Below, one piece after another: positions 35,105-43,747 of a stretch of 64,000 bases of DNA. The translations under genes and the position numbers were made by a program. The DNA comes from Acidovorax sp. 106 (lineage in GTDB: Bacteria; Pseudomonadota; Gammaproteobacteria; Burkholderiales; Burkholderiaceae_C). The stretch's first letter is position 1, and each line of letters begins with the position of its first letter. The notes under the pieces are model-generated. The model had not been told where the DNA came from. It saw nothing but the letters and a program-made list of their open reading frames with translations, and searched no databases. Where the stretch lies: NCBI RefSeq assembly GCF_003663825.1, contig NZ_RCCC01000001.1, positions 62,001 through 126,000 of the forward strand, written 5' to 3'.

Positions 35105-36064
35105 ATGAGTCTAGTGCCCCACCCCAACCGCACCGTTGCGTACTTTTGCCTGGCACTCAGCATGGCCCTGGTGGGCAGCTACGTGGCGCTGTCCAAGCCT
35201 CTGGCGGCCGCCATTCCCGTGTTTTTGCTGGCGTGGTTGCGCTTTGGCATCGGCGGGCTGGCCATGCTGAGCTGGTTGCGCAAACCGGTGCAAGAGCCCC
35301 CGCTGAGCCCCCAAACCAAAAGACTGCTCTTTCTGGAGTCATTGCTGGGCAACTTCCTGTTCACCCTGTGCATGCTGTTTGGCGTCAGCCTGACGAATGC
35401 ACTCTCCGCCGGGGTGACCATGGCGGCCATTCCTGCGGCAGTGGCCGTGATGAGCTGGGCCTTTCTGCGCGAACGCATTGCCCCCCGCACCTGGGCCGCC
35501 GTGGCGCTGGCCGTGCTGGGCATCGCCCTGCTATCACTATCAAAAACAGAGCACCCAGCGCACGGATCGATTGCCCTAGAAGGCAAAAATTCATCCAACC
35601 TGGTCTGGCTGGGCCAGTTGCTGCTGATTGGTGCGGTACTGTGCGAGGCGGCCTACTCAGTCATCGGCAAAAAACTCACCGGCAGCCTGGGGCCCAAGCG
35701 CATCACCTCCCTCATCAACTTGTGGGGCTTTGTGCTGGCCACTCCGCTGGGCCTTTACACCGCCTGGAGCTTCAATTTTGCGCAGGTCAGCACGGGCCAC
35801 TGGGTGCTGCTGGTGTTTTATGCACTGGCTGCCAGCATGTGGACGGTGTGGCTTTGGATGACCGGGCTCAAATCGGTGCCTGCAGCGCAAGGCGGCATCT
35901 TCACCGTCATGTTGCCGGTCAGCGCGGCGCTGGTGGGTGTACTGGTGCTGGGCGAACAACTGACGGGCATCCAGATGCTGGCGCTGGGTATTGCGCTGGG
36001 CAGCGTGCTGCTGGCCACCGTTCCATCGCGCACAGCAGCCCGGGTGGGCCATGGGCCGCAATGA
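35105..36064 (+). CDS. EamA family (DMT) transporter
   Basis: 319-residue inner-membrane protein with about ten hydrophobic helices in two EamA halves (about 10-145 and 160-305). Second-half motifs LLIGAVLCEAAYSVIGKKLT and LGEQLTGIQMLALGIALGSV are typical. Members export amino acids or metabolites; substrate unknown. The hydrophilic stretch around 145-165 (SKTEHPAHGSIALEGKNSSN) between the halves is encoded by AT-richer DNA containing CTATCAAAAACAGAGC and may be decayed repeat sequence. The ribosome site is weak. Confidence 0.88.
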   Translation: MSLVPHPNRTVAYFCLALSMALVGSYVALSKPLAAAIPVFLLAWLRFGIGGLAMLSWLRKPVQEPPLSPQTKRLLFLESLLGNFLFTLCMLFGVSLTNALSAGVTMAAIPAAVAVMSWAFLRERIAPRTWAAVALAVLGIALLSLSKTEHPAHGSIALEGKNSSNLVWLGQLLLIGAVLCEAAYSVIGKKLTGSLGPKRITSLINLWGFVLATPLGLYTAWSFNFAQVSTGHWVLLVFYALAASMWTVWLWMTGLKSVPAAQGGIFTVMLPVSAALVGVLVLGEQLTGIQMLALGIALGSVLLATVPSRTAARVGHGPQ

Positions 36065-36286
36065 CATCTTGACAGCTGGTGCAGTCGCTCAAAAACAGCG
36101 CTTTGTCAAAAATTTGTCAAGCACAGGAACCCCCATCGGTGACAAGGGGTAGCCCTTGCTACAAATCGAGGCAAAAAAAGCCTTTTCTCCCTTGGAAACC
36201 CGTTTTTTTCAAAGTAGCATCGGGCGGCCAGTGGGAAAGCAGCTTTTCTCTGGTGAAGATTGATGTCCAAAAAGGAAAAACCCAAC

Positions 36287-36604
36287 ATGGCAACTGCAAA
36301 AAAAGCTCCGGCAAAGACAGCCGCCGCCGACAAGGCTGCAGCACCGGCAAAAAAGCGCACCCCTAACGCGGCCTTCATGAAGGCCCTCACCCCCAGCCCA
36401 GCTCTGGCTGCGGTGGTCGGTGCCGCACCGCTGCCACGCACGGAGATCATCAGCAAGCTGTGGGTCTACATCAAGGCCAACAACCTGCAAGACGCCACCA
36501 ACAAGCGCAACATCAACGCCGATGCCAAGCTCAAGGAACTGTTTGGCAAGCCCCAGGTTTCCATGTTTGAATTGGCTGGCCTGATTGGCAAGCACGTCAG
36601 CTGA
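36287..36604 (+). CDS. SWIB/MDM2 domain protein
   Basis: 105 residues: a Lys/Ala-rich, histone-tail-like N terminus (KKAPAKTAAADKAAAPAKKR) and a C-terminal SWIB domain (about 35-105; PRTEIISKLWVYIKANNLQD, FELAGLIGKHVS). SWIB domains are best known from eukaryotic chromatin remodelling and from chlamydial proteins; bacterial single-domain forms are of unknown role, probably DNA-associated. An in-frame ATG eight codons upstream is an alternative start; AAGGA precedes the one chosen. An intrinsic terminator follows 20 bp after the stop. Confidence 0.88.
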   Translation: MATAKKAPAKTAAADKAAAPAKKRTPNAAFMKALTPSPALAAVVGAAPLPRTEIISKLWVYIKANNLQDATNKRNINADAKLKELFGKPQVSMFELAGLIGKHVS

Positions 36605-36622
36605 TCGGGCACCCGATCGGTC

Positions 36623-36655
36623 AAGCAAAAAGCCGGCTTTGCCGGCTTTTTGCTT
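36623..36655 (+). terminator. Intrinsic terminator after the SWIB gene
   Basis: AAGCAAAAAGCCGGC and GCCGGCTTTTTGCTT are perfect inverted copies around a TTT loop. Flanking A and T tracts make it bidirectional. Confidence 0.92.
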
Positions 36656-36737
36656 TTGGGGCACATAAATCCCGCCCTGGCGAACCCAGGAGCCCGCTCT
36701 AAGGCCCGTGTAAAGTTGTTGTTTGCAAACATCAATA

Positions 36738-36760
36738 CAAATGAGAATGACCCTCATTTG
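36738..36760. promoter_or_regulatory. Fur box upstream of the siderophore receptor gene
   Basis: CAAATGAG-AATGACC-CTCATTTG is a near-perfect dyad and fits the Fur pattern (AATGAGAATGA-type). It lies about 180 bp upstream of the receptor start. Iron repression is inferred. Confidence 0.75.
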
Positions 36761-36938
36761 ATAGAATGTGTGACAGCCGACAATGCACAGCCATGTACAA
36801 CCCAGCGCAGCGCTGCGGTTCTAGCCACTGCCTCTGGTCTGCTTTGGTACGCCCACCGTTCGCTCTCCGTGCAACTGCCGTTGCAGCGCTTCGGGACTGG
36901 GTCACACCACCCGCACCACACCATCCACGGAGGCCATC

Positions 36939-39170
36939 TTGGCAACAACAAGCGCACCGCGCGGCAGCAGCATGCTGCAATCCACACCATCCATTGCCCC
37001 CCAGTCCGACAAAGCCCTGCTGCCTCTGGGCGCCATGATGCTGGCCGCATCCATGGGCAGCTGGGCACAATCCAGCGCCACCCCTGAGGTCGCCTTGCCC
37101 ACCGTGACGGTGAAAGAGCAAGCCGCCCCCCAAGGCAAGGACACCCTGCTGCTCAAGCAAACCACAGTGGGCAAGGGCAAGCAAGACATCAAGGACATCC
37201 CCCAGTCCGTCACGGTGTTCACCGAAAAGCTGATGAACGACCGCAACCAGGACGACTTCCGCGAAGTGCTGCGCACCACGGCGGGCGTGACCTTCCTGGC
37301 GGGCGAAACGGGCGAGGAAGACGTGCGTCTGCGCGGCTTCTCGCTGGGCCAGGCCGGTGACATCTACAACGATGGCATGAAAGACGCCCCCCTGCTGGAG
37401 CGCGACACGTTCAACAACGACCGCGTTGAAGTGCTCAAGGGTTCGGCCTCCATGCTGTTTGGCAAGGGCTCGACCGGCGGCGTGGTCAACCAGGTGAGCA
37501 AGGCCCCCTTGCTGATCAACCAGCACGAAGCCTCCTACACCTACGGCACGGGCAACACCCACCGCGCCACAGGCGACTTCAACTTCATCACCGGCGAAAA
37601 CGCAGCCTTCCGCCTGAACGCCATGGTGCAGGAATCCGATAACTTCGGCGCCAAGCAAGACAAGCGCGGCATTGCGCCTACCTTCGCCTGGGGCATTGGC
37701 ACCCGCGACGAATTCTCGATCGGCGCTTACTACCTGACCACCGAAGGCCGTCCGATCTACAACCACCCTTGGCGCCTGTCGGCCGACGGCAAGATCAACA
37801 CCACCTTGCCTGCCCGCAACTTCTACGGGCTGCAAAGCGACTACAACAACACCGAGTCGAAGTACGTCACGCTGGGGCACATCCACCGTTTTAACGACGG
37901 CGGCGAGCTGAACACCCGCTTGCGCTGGGGCAACTACAAGCGCGACATGCTGGCCAGCACGATTGGCTTCCAGAACAGCGCCATCACCCTCGGGCAGATC
38001 AACGACAGCACCGTGCTGACCCGTGGCTCCAAGGGCCGCATTGGCGAAAGCGATGTGCTGCAAGCGCAAAGCGACTACAGCAACACCTTCAACTGGGGTG
38101 GCAAGAAGCACGCCGTGCTGGCTGGCGTCGACTACTACGACGACGATGCCAAGCGCAACCAGAACTACGCCAACACCACGGCCCGCCCCACCACCATCGT
38201 GGGCGCACCCGACAACGGCGCTGCCGTGGTCGATGGCCGCACCCCTGTGCAGTGGAACACCTTCAAGTCGCGCAACCTGGGCCTGTACGCACAAGACACC
38301 CTGTCTTTGACCGACACGCTGAAGCTGGTGGGCGGCCTGCGCTATGACGACTTCAAGAACTCCTACCGCAATACGGCAGGCTCCGTCACCAACGAAGTCT
38401 CCGACAGCCTGGTCAGCCCCCGTGTCGGCCTGATCTTCCAGCCCAACGAACTGTCTTCGTACTACGTGTCGTACGGCACTTCGTACAACACCTCGGGCGA
38501 CACGTACCAGTACGGCATCAACCTGAGCAGCGCCACCAACCGCACGGCCAACACGCCGCCTGAAAAGAGCCGCAACATCGAAATCGGCAGCAAGTTCGAG
38601 CTGTTTGAACGCCGCGCCCTGCTGGGTGTGGCCATGTTCTACAGCGAGAAATACAACGAGCGCAACACCGACCCTGACACCGCCGCTGCGCAAGAGCTGC
38701 TGTCGGGCAAGCGCCACGCCACCGGCATGGAGTTCAACCTGGCTGGCCGCATCTCGCCCCAATGGGAAGTGTTCTGGAACCACACCTGGATTCCTGAAGC
38801 CAAGATCGACCGCAGCAATGTGGCCCTGGCCGCCAACGGTGGTGGTGCACAGGTGCAAGGCGACCGCCCTGGCCTCACCCCCAAGCACAGCGGCAGCGTG
38901 TGGAGCACCTACGCGATCACATCTAAGATCCGTGCGGGCGCTGGCGTGACCTACCGTGGCAAGCAAAACCCCGAAGGCTCGCGTGCGGTGTACGCCAGCG
39001 GCTTCGGCGTGATCGATGCCATGGTCGAGTACGCTATCGACGACAAGACCTCCGTCAAGCTCAACGTGAACAACCTGTTTGACAAGGTCTATGCCGACTC
39101 GCTGTACCGCGGCTTCTACGTCCCTGGCGCTGCCCGCTCGGTCCAGCTCACCCTGAAGACCCGCTTCTGA
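36939..39170 (+). CDS. TonB-dependent siderophore receptor (Fiu/PiuA type)
   Basis: 743-residue outer-membrane receptor. N-terminal signal region ALLPLGAMMLAASMGSWAQS, TonB box near ALPTVTVKE, plug domain (about 65-190; IPQSVTVFTEKLMNDRNQDD, LLERDTFNNDRVEVLKGSAS), then the barrel ending in a terminal Phe (SVQLTLKTRF). The pairing with a PiuC/YbiX hydroxylase gene 48 bp downstream matches the catecholate receptors Fiu and PiuA. The proposed start is TTG at 36939, five bases after GGAGG; the next ATG (36972) lacks a ribosome site. A Fur box lies upstream, and energy would come from the TonB-ExbBD system at 41.7 kb. Confidence 0.92.
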   Translation: MATTSAPRGSSMLQSTPSIAPQSDKALLPLGAMMLAASMGSWAQSSATPEVALPTVTVKEQAAPQGKDTLLLKQTTVGKGKQDIKDIPQSVTVFTEKLMNDRNQDDFREVLRTTAGVTFLAGETGEEDVRLRGFSLGQAGDIYNDGMKDAPLLERDTFNNDRVEVLKGSASMLFGKGSTGGVVNQVSKAPLLINQHEASYTYGTGNTHRATGDFNFITGENAAFRLNAMVQESDNFGAKQDKRGIAPTFAWGIGTRDEFSIGAYYLTTEGRPIYNHPWRLSADGKINTTLPARNFYGLQSDYNNTESKYVTLGHIHRFNDGGELNTRLRWGNYKRDMLASTIGFQNSAITLGQINDSTVLTRGSKGRIGESDVLQAQSDYSNTFNWGGKKHAVLAGVDYYDDDAKRNQNYANTTARPTTIVGAPDNGAAVVDGRTPVQWNTFKSRNLGLYAQDTLSLTDTLKLVGGLRYDDFKNSYRNTAGSVTNEVSDSLVSPRVGLIFQPNELSSYYVSYGTSYNTSGDTYQYGINLSSATNRTANTPPEKSRNIEIGSKFELFERRALLGVAMFYSEKYNERNTDPDTAAAQELLSGKRHATGMEFNLAGRISPQWEVFWNHTWIPEAKIDRSNVALAANGGGAQVQGDRPGLTPKHSGSVWSTYAITSKIRAGAGVTYRGKQNPEGSRAVYASGFGVIDAMVEYAIDDKTSVKLNVNNLFDKVYADSLYRGFYVPGAARSVQLTLKTRF

Positions 39171-39218
39171 CCCGCAGCCCAACCCGCTGCCTGTAAAGCC
39201 TGCAACCACCTGCACACC

Positions 39219-39908
39219 ATGTTCCTGCACATCCAGAACGTTCTGACCCCAGAGGAAATCGCCTTTTTCAGGCAATCGCTCGGTGCAGACGCCCCCTGGG
39301 TGGACGGAGCACGCAGTGCCGGGGGCCAGGCTTTGCACCAGAAGAACAACCTGCAGCTGTCGCAAAGCAGCGAGCTGTCAGCCCAGCTGCAGGCCAAGGT
39401 CAAGGCGGCCGTGCACCGCAGCGCCCTGTTTTTTTCAGCGGCCCTGCCACGGCGCATCTTCAACCCGCTGTTCAACAACTACGGCGACGGCGCCAACCAC
39501 TACGGCAACCATGTGGACAGCGCCGTCATGCACTCCAAGGCCGATGGCTGCTGGGTGCGCAGCGACCTGTCGTGCACCCTGTTTTTGACCCCGCCGGAAG
39601 ACTACGACGGTGGAGAACTCGTCATCGCCCAGGCCCTGGGCGAAAAGCGCATCAAGCTGCCCGCGGGCGACCTGATCCTCTACCCCAGCAGCACCGTGCA
39701 CCAGGTCTCGCCTGTCACACGCGGGCACCGCATCTGCAGCTTCTTCTGGGTGGAGAGCATGGTGCGCGGGCTGGAGCAACGCCAGCTGCTGTTTGACATG
39801 GATATGGCCTTGCTCAAGCTGCGCCAAAGCGTGGGCGAGACCGACCCTGCAGTGATTGCTCTCTCCGGCACGTACCACAACCTGCTGCGTATGTGGGCCG
39901 ATGTGTGA
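39219..39908 (+). CDS. piuC: Fe(II)/2-oxoglutarate dioxygenase, PiuC/YbiX type
   Basis: 229-residue prolyl-4-hydroxylase-fold enzyme. Iron ligands His98, Asp100 (NHYGNHVDSAV) and His161 (YPSSTVHQVSPV), with 2-oxoglutarate-binding Arg171. It shares length and sequence style with E. coli YbiX, encoded beside the Fiu receptor. Substrate is unknown; a role in processing imported siderophore is generally assumed. It probably shares the Fur-controlled message of the receptor and ends at a strong terminator. Confidence 0.93.
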   Translation: MFLHIQNVLTPEEIAFFRQSLGADAPWVDGARSAGGQALHQKNNLQLSQSSELSAQLQAKVKAAVHRSALFFSAALPRRIFNPLFNNYGDGANHYGNHVDSAVMHSKADGCWVRSDLSCTLFLTPPEDYDGGELVIAQALGEKRIKLPAGDLILYPSSTVHQVSPVTRGHRICSFFWVESMVRGLEQRQLLFDMDMALLKLRQSVGETDPAVIALSGTYHNLLRMWADV

Positions 39909-39962
39909 GGGCCATGGCACCATCCCCGAATGGCATCTGCCCCGAATCACTCCTTATTTGAT

Positions 39963-40002
39963 AGCACCTTGCGCTTACAGAACAAGCGCCAGGTGCTTTT
40001 TT
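39963..40002 (+). terminator. Intrinsic terminator after piuC, built from the dispersed repeat
   Basis: AGCACCT-TGCGCTT pairs with AAGCGCC-AGGTGCT, followed by TTTTTT. The inner arms GCGCTT/AAGCGC are those of the dispersed hairpin repeat, so this copy appears to serve as a terminator. It ends eight bases before the next ATG. Confidence 0.85.
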
Positions 40003-40009
40003 CATTGCA

Positions 40010-41125
40010 ATGACCCATTCCCCCGCACTGCAAAAGGTTCCCCCCACCGTGGTCTGCCTGGCCGACCACGAACAGCACGCCCGGCAGCACCTGGACGATA
40101 ACGCCTGGGCCTACTTCAGTGGCGGCGCGGCCGATGAGATCACCCTGCGCGCCAACCGCAGCGCGTGGGATGCCCTGACCCTGTGGCCGCGCGTGCTGCG
40201 CCCCCTGGCGGGCGGACACACCCGCGTCAGCCTGCTGGGCCGCACGCTGGCGCACCCCATCTTGCTGGCGCCCATTGCATTCCAGCGCATGGCCCACCCC
40301 GACGGCGAACTGGCCACCGCCTATGCCGCCGCCGCGCTGGGCGCGGGGCTGGTGCTCAGCACCCAGGCCAGCCTGCCGCTGGAGCATGTCGCCCAGGCCG
40401 TGCTCAGCGACCCAGGGCGTGGGCCACTGTGGTTTCAGCTGTATTTGCAACACGACCGGGGCTTTACCCAGGCCCTGGTGCAACGCGCCGAAGCCGCAGG
40501 CTACGAAGCCCTGGTGCTGACCGTGGATGCCCCCACCAGCGGTATCCGCGACCGGGAGCGCCGCGCCCACTTCCACCTGCCGCCCGGCATCGGCCCGGTG
40601 AACCTGGCCGGCCTGCAGCCCCCGCCCACCCCAGCCCTGCAGCCTGGGCAAAGCGCGCTGTTCGATGGCCTGCTGCACCAAGCCCCCACCTGGGACGACA
40701 TCGCCTGGCTCAAATCCATCACCCGCCTGCCCGTGCTGCTCAAGGGCGTGTTGCACCCGGCCGACGCTGTCCAGGCGATGGCGGTGGGGGCCGACGGGAT
40801 CATCGTCTCCAACCACGGTGGCCGCACGCTCGACACCGCCCCGCCCACCGCAGTGGCCCTGCCCCGCATTGCGCAAGCCGTGGCGGGCGCCGTGCCCGTG
40901 CTGGTGGATGGCGGCATACGCCGGGGCACCGATGTGCTCAAGGCCATGGCGCTGGGTGCCAGCGCAGTGCTGGTGGGCAGGCCCGCCGTACACGGGCTGG
41001 CCCATGCAGGTGCAGCGGGGGTCGCCCACGTGCTGCGCTTGCTGCGCGACGAGCTGGAAGTGGCCATGGCGCTCACAGGCTGCAAAATCCTGGCAGATGC
41101 ACCGGCAGCACTATCGGCAGACTGA
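40010..41125 (+). CDS. FMN-dependent alpha-hydroxy acid oxidase/dehydrogenase
   Basis: 371-residue TIM-barrel flavoenzyme of the lactate/glycolate oxidase family. FMN and substrate residues: LLAPIAFQRMAHPDGE, WFQLYLQ (Tyr145), LTVDAP, Lys245 in LLKGVLHP, catalytic His269 with Arg272 in VSNHGGR, and the phosphate loop VDGGIRRGTD and VGRPAVHG. It oxidises a 2-hydroxy acid such as lactate or glycolate; which one, and whether the acceptor is O2 or quinone, cannot be told. It starts directly after the piuC terminator with little room for a promoter, so its expression is unclear. Confidence 0.93.
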   Translation: MTHSPALQKVPPTVVCLADHEQHARQHLDDNAWAYFSGGAADEITLRANRSAWDALTLWPRVLRPLAGGHTRVSLLGRTLAHPILLAPIAFQRMAHPDGELATAYAAAALGAGLVLSTQASLPLEHVAQAVLSDPGRGPLWFQLYLQHDRGFTQALVQRAEAAGYEALVLTVDAPTSGIRDRERRAHFHLPPGIGPVNLAGLQPPPTPALQPGQSALFDGLLHQAPTWDDIAWLKSITRLPVLLKGVLHPADAVQAMAVGADGIIVSNHGGRTLDTAPPTAVALPRIAQAVAGAVPVLVDGGIRRGTDVLKAMALGASAVLVGRPAVHGLAHAGAAGVAHVLRLLRDELEVAMALTGCKILADAPAALSAD

Positions 41126-41220
41126 TGGGCAGACTGCTGGGCAGCCATTGAACCGGCGCAAGACCCAGTTCCAAAGCGACTTGCGCACTGTCAACCACAC
41201 GGGCGCAAGGGAATGCATTG

Positions 41221-41247
41221 CAAATGCGATGGATTCGTATTTATAAT
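41221..41247 (+). promoter_or_regulatory. Promoter with Fur-like dyad upstream of bfd
   Basis: AAATGCGA-TGGAT-TCGTATTT is an imperfect dyad in the style of GCGAAT/ATTCGC Fur sites, and TATAAT at 41242-41247 is a perfect -10 box directly after it. The gene start is 39 bp downstream. Iron control is likely but inferred. Confidence 0.6.
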
Positions 41248-41285
41248 TCGATCATTACCAACAGCCAGCTACTGAGCTTGCCGCC

Positions 41286-41558
41286 ATGATCGTCTGCGTA
41301 TGCCGCCGAGTTTCGGACCGAGAAATTGCCCGCCACGCCCGGGCAGGTCTGAGCTTTGACGAAATCCAGTTCGAGCTGGGCGTTGCCACCCAATGCGGCC
41401 GCTGCGAAAGCTGCGCCCGCGACGTGGTGGCGCAATGCAGTGCAACCCATCCGATGGCTGCGGTGCACAATGAATCTGTGCCGCAGACGATCCAGCTTGC
41501 CAGCTCCATCACGGAAAGCAAGGCATGGACCTCCTCTCTACACTCGCAGGCAGCCTGA
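41286..41558 (+). CDS. bfd: Bacterioferritin-associated ferredoxin
   Basis: 90-residue BFD-like [2Fe-2S] protein. Ligands are Cys4 and Cys6 (MIVCVCRR) and Cys37 and Cys40 (TQCGRC), equivalent to Cys4/6/38/41 in E. coli Bfd. It reduces ferric iron stored in bacterioferritin to release it. The C-terminal 40 residues go beyond the usual 60-75 and lack conservation I recognise. It is first in a row bfd-tonB-exbB-exbD, which places iron release and iron uptake under the same Fur-like promoter. Confidence 0.92.
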   Translation: MIVCVCRRVSDREIARHARAGLSFDEIQFELGVATQCGRCESCARDVVAQCSATHPMAAVHNESVPQTIQLASSITESKAWTSSLHSQAA

Positions 41559-41599
41559 TCCTGGTGGCGGGCTCCGCCTGGTGGATCTTTCGCAAATAA
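41525..41599 (+). CDS. Candidate 24-residue single-span membrane protein
   Basis: ATG at 41525 opens MDLLSTLAGSLILVAGSAWW and closes with IFRK: one hydrophobic helix and a basic end, the shape of many bacterial membrane microproteins. GGAAAG lies about six bases upstream. It overlaps the end of bfd by 34 bases in another frame. Evidence is only composition and spacing, so it may be chance. Confidence 0.35.
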   Translation: MDLLSTLAGSLILVAGSAWWIFRK

Positions 41600-41615
41600 A
41601 ATCAAAGGTCATTTA

Positions 41616-41659
41616 GGCCTCTAGCGCTTATTCTGTAAGCGCTAGCAGCTATCATTTTT
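41616..41659. repeat. Dispersed hairpin repeat just before tonB
   Basis: CTAGCGCTTA (41621-41630) and TAAGCGCTAG (41636-41645) are perfect inverted copies, followed by CAGCTATCATTTTT up to the tonB start codon. The copy occupies the place of the ribosome site, so it may weaken or control tonB translation. Confidence 0.75.
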
Positions 41660-42352
41660 ATGTCGCAGCCTGATCGTTTTGCCCCTGCCGGGGGCTTGAG
41701 TCGCAACACCGTCATCGTCAGCAGCGTCGTGCTTTTTCACGTGGCTGCCATCTGGGCCCTGCAGTCGGGCTTGGTGCGCAAGGCGGCAGAGATCATTGTT
41801 CCTGCCGAACTGCTCAGCGAGTTCATCAACCCGCCGGCCCCCAAGGTAGCGCCGCCACCACCCAAGCCCGCGCCGACACCGCCTGCGCCCAAAACAGCCC
41901 CCAAAGTGCAAGCCCCCAAGCCAGCGCCCATGCCGCTGGCCATCAACGACCCCACCCCGGCGCCCAACGCGCCCACCGGGGCCACCACGCCGCAGCCCCC
42001 CGCGCCCCCCATCACCGAGCCCGTGGCCGCCGCACCTGCAGCCCCCCCGGCCCCCCCGGCCCCACCCAAGATTGAGCTGCCGTCGAGCGATGCGGCTTAC
42101 CTCAACAACCCCAAGCCGAGCTACCCCGCCATCAGCAAGCGCATGGGTGAGCAAGGCAAGGTGGTGCTGCGTGTGCTGATCGGCACCGACGGCACACCGC
42201 AGAAGGTGGAAGTCAACAAGTCCAGCGGCTACGAACGCCTGGACCGCCAGGCCCAGGAGGCCGTGATGCGCTGGCGCTTTGTGCCCGGTAAACGCAACGG
42301 TGTTCCCGAAACCATGTGGAACCTGGTCCCCGTCAATTTTGTTCTCGAATAA
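41660..42352 (+). CDS. tonB: Energy transducer TonB
   Basis: 230 residues: an N-terminal signal anchor (about 18-38; TVIVSSVVLFHVAAIWAL), a Pro/Ala/Lys-rich periplasmic spacer (about 58-140), and a C-terminal TonB domain (about 145-230; NPKPSYPAISKRMGEQGKVV, YERLDRQAQEAVMRWRFVPG). It transmits proton-motive force from ExbBD to outer-membrane receptors such as the one at 37-39 kb. No clear Shine-Dalgarno sequence precedes the ATG because a hairpin repeat lies there. exbB follows 15 bp downstream. Confidence 0.95.
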   Translation: MSQPDRFAPAGGLSRNTVIVSSVVLFHVAAIWALQSGLVRKAAEIIVPAELLSEFINPPAPKVAPPPPKPAPTPPAPKTAPKVQAPKPAPMPLAINDPTPAPNAPTGATTPQPPAPPITEPVAAAPAAPPAPPAPPKIELPSSDAAYLNNPKPSYPAISKRMGEQGKVVLRVLIGTDGTPQKVEVNKSSGYERLDRQAQEAVMRWRFVPGKRNGVPETMWNLVPVNFVLE

Positions 42353-42367
42353 TCATCAGGAGTTTTC

Positions 42368-43087
42368 ATGGAATCGCAATTCGGTATCGCCAATGTCTGG
42401 ATTCAAGGCGACTTTGTTACCCGTGCCGTGGCCATTCTGCTGCTGGGCATGTCCCTGGCCTCGTGGATCGTCATCCTGATCAAGGCCATCGACATCATCA
42501 AGTTCAAGAAGCACGCCCGCGCTGCGCAAGACTTCTGGCACAGCGAAGACTTTGCCGCCGGCATGAACAAGCTGGGTGCTGACCCCACCAACCCCTTCCG
42601 CCACTTGGCCCTGGAAGGCCGCGAAGCCACCGCCCACCACCGCAACACCAAGGCGCACCTGCACGATGCGCTGGACGTGAGCGACTGGGTCACGCGCTGC
42701 CTGCGCAACACCATTGACGAATTCACCGCCCGCCTGCAGTCGGGCCTGGCCATCCTGGCCTCGGTGGGCTCCACCGCTCCGTTCATCGGCTTGTTTGGCA
42801 CGGTGTGGGGCATCTATCACGCGCTGCTGGCCATTGGCACGTCGGGCCAGTCCACCATCGACAAAGTGGCCGGCCCCATCGGTGAAGCGCTGATCATGAC
42901 CGCCCTGGGCTTGGCCGTGGCCATCCCTGCGGTGCTGGGCTACAACGCCCTGGTGCGCGGCAACAAGTCCATTCTGGGCGGCCTCAACAGCTTTGCCCAT
43001 GACCTGCACGCCTACTTCGTCACCGGTGCCCGCGTGAACGCCGGTGGCGAACAAGGCAAGGTGCTGCCCATGAAGAAAGGCGGCTAA
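42368..43087 (+). CDS. exbB: Biopolymer transport protein ExbB
   Basis: 239 residues of the MotA/TolQ/ExbB proton-channel family with three membrane helices (about 15-38, 130-155, 175-200). The motif LAILASVGSTAPFIGLFGTV is the family signature. It forms the inner-membrane motor with ExbD. CAGGAG precedes the ATG. Confidence 0.96.
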   Translation: MESQFGIANVWIQGDFVTRAVAILLLGMSLASWIVILIKAIDIIKFKKHARAAQDFWHSEDFAAGMNKLGADPTNPFRHLALEGREATAHHRNTKAHLHDALDVSDWVTRCLRNTIDEFTARLQSGLAILASVGSTAPFIGLFGTVWGIYHALLAIGTSGQSTIDKVAGPIGEALIMTALGLAVAIPAVLGYNALVRGNKSILGGLNSFAHDLHAYFVTGARVNAGGEQGKVLPMKKGG

Positions 43088-43090
43088 GCC

Positions 43091-43501
43091 ATGTCGTTTG
43101 GAACCCAGGACAGCTCCGATGAGGTGATGAACGAGATCAACATGACGCCTCTCGTGGACGTGATGTTGGTGCTGCTCATCATCTTCATCATCACCGTGCC
43201 GGTGATGAAACACTCGGTCAATGTCGATCTGCCACGGGCCACCAACCAGCCCGAGGACGTGAAGCCCGAAACCGTGCGCCTGAGCGTGTCGTCCGAAGGC
43301 AAGTACTACTGGAACGAGTCGGAAGTGACGGAAGAGGAACTCTTCCCCCGCCTGCAAACCGAAGCCGCCAAGGAGCCGCAGCCCGACCTGCACATCCGTG
43401 GCGACAAGGCCGTGCGCTACGAGAAGGTGGCCACCGCCATGGCGGCCGCCCAACGTGCTGGCGTGCGCAAGATCGGGTTTGTGACGGACCCGCAGCAGTA
43501 A
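43091..43501 (+). CDS. exbD: Biopolymer transport protein ExbD
   Basis: 136 residues with one N-terminal membrane helix (about 22-42) holding the essential Asp in EINMTPLVDVMLVLLIIFII. The C-terminal periplasmic domain ends in AAQRAGVRKIGFVTDPQQ. It completes the TonB motor. Three bases separate it from exbB. An intrinsic terminator follows about 60 bp later. Confidence 0.96.
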   Translation: MSFGTQDSSDEVMNEINMTPLVDVMLVLLIIFIITVPVMKHSVNVDLPRATNQPEDVKPETVRLSVSSEGKYYWNESEVTEEELFPRLQTEAAKEPQPDLHIRGDKAVRYEKVATAMAAAQRAGVRKIGFVTDPQQ

Positions 43502-43557
43502 CCCAGCAGGCGCTGTGGACCGCTCCACACCCCCAGGCTCCGCAAGGAGCCCCTCTC

Positions 43558-43588
43558 AAAGCCCCGGGCCTTGTGCACGGGGCTTTTT
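43558..43588 (+). terminator. Intrinsic terminator of the tonB-exbBD operon
   Basis: AAAGCCCCG and CGGGGCTTTTT form a stem with a T tract, 57 bp after the exbD stop. Confidence 0.88.
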
Positions 43589-43747
43589 GCGTTGGGAGGC
43601 CTGTGGCCGCAGGTGCGGCCTTGGTCCAGGGCACGGCATACCCCGCCGCCAGAATACGCACACACCCGATGCCACAGCCTTGCCACCGTGGGCGGGCCAG
43701 GCACAAACGCTCAGGAGACGCTGATAAAACTCCACCCCGCCATCCAC

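Noticed and set aside
36732..39365. 877-codon open frame on the minus strand opposite the TonB receptor gene
   Set aside because: Low-complexity Val/Gly/Ala/His translation without domains, caused by GC-rich codon bias of the real plus-strand receptor gene.
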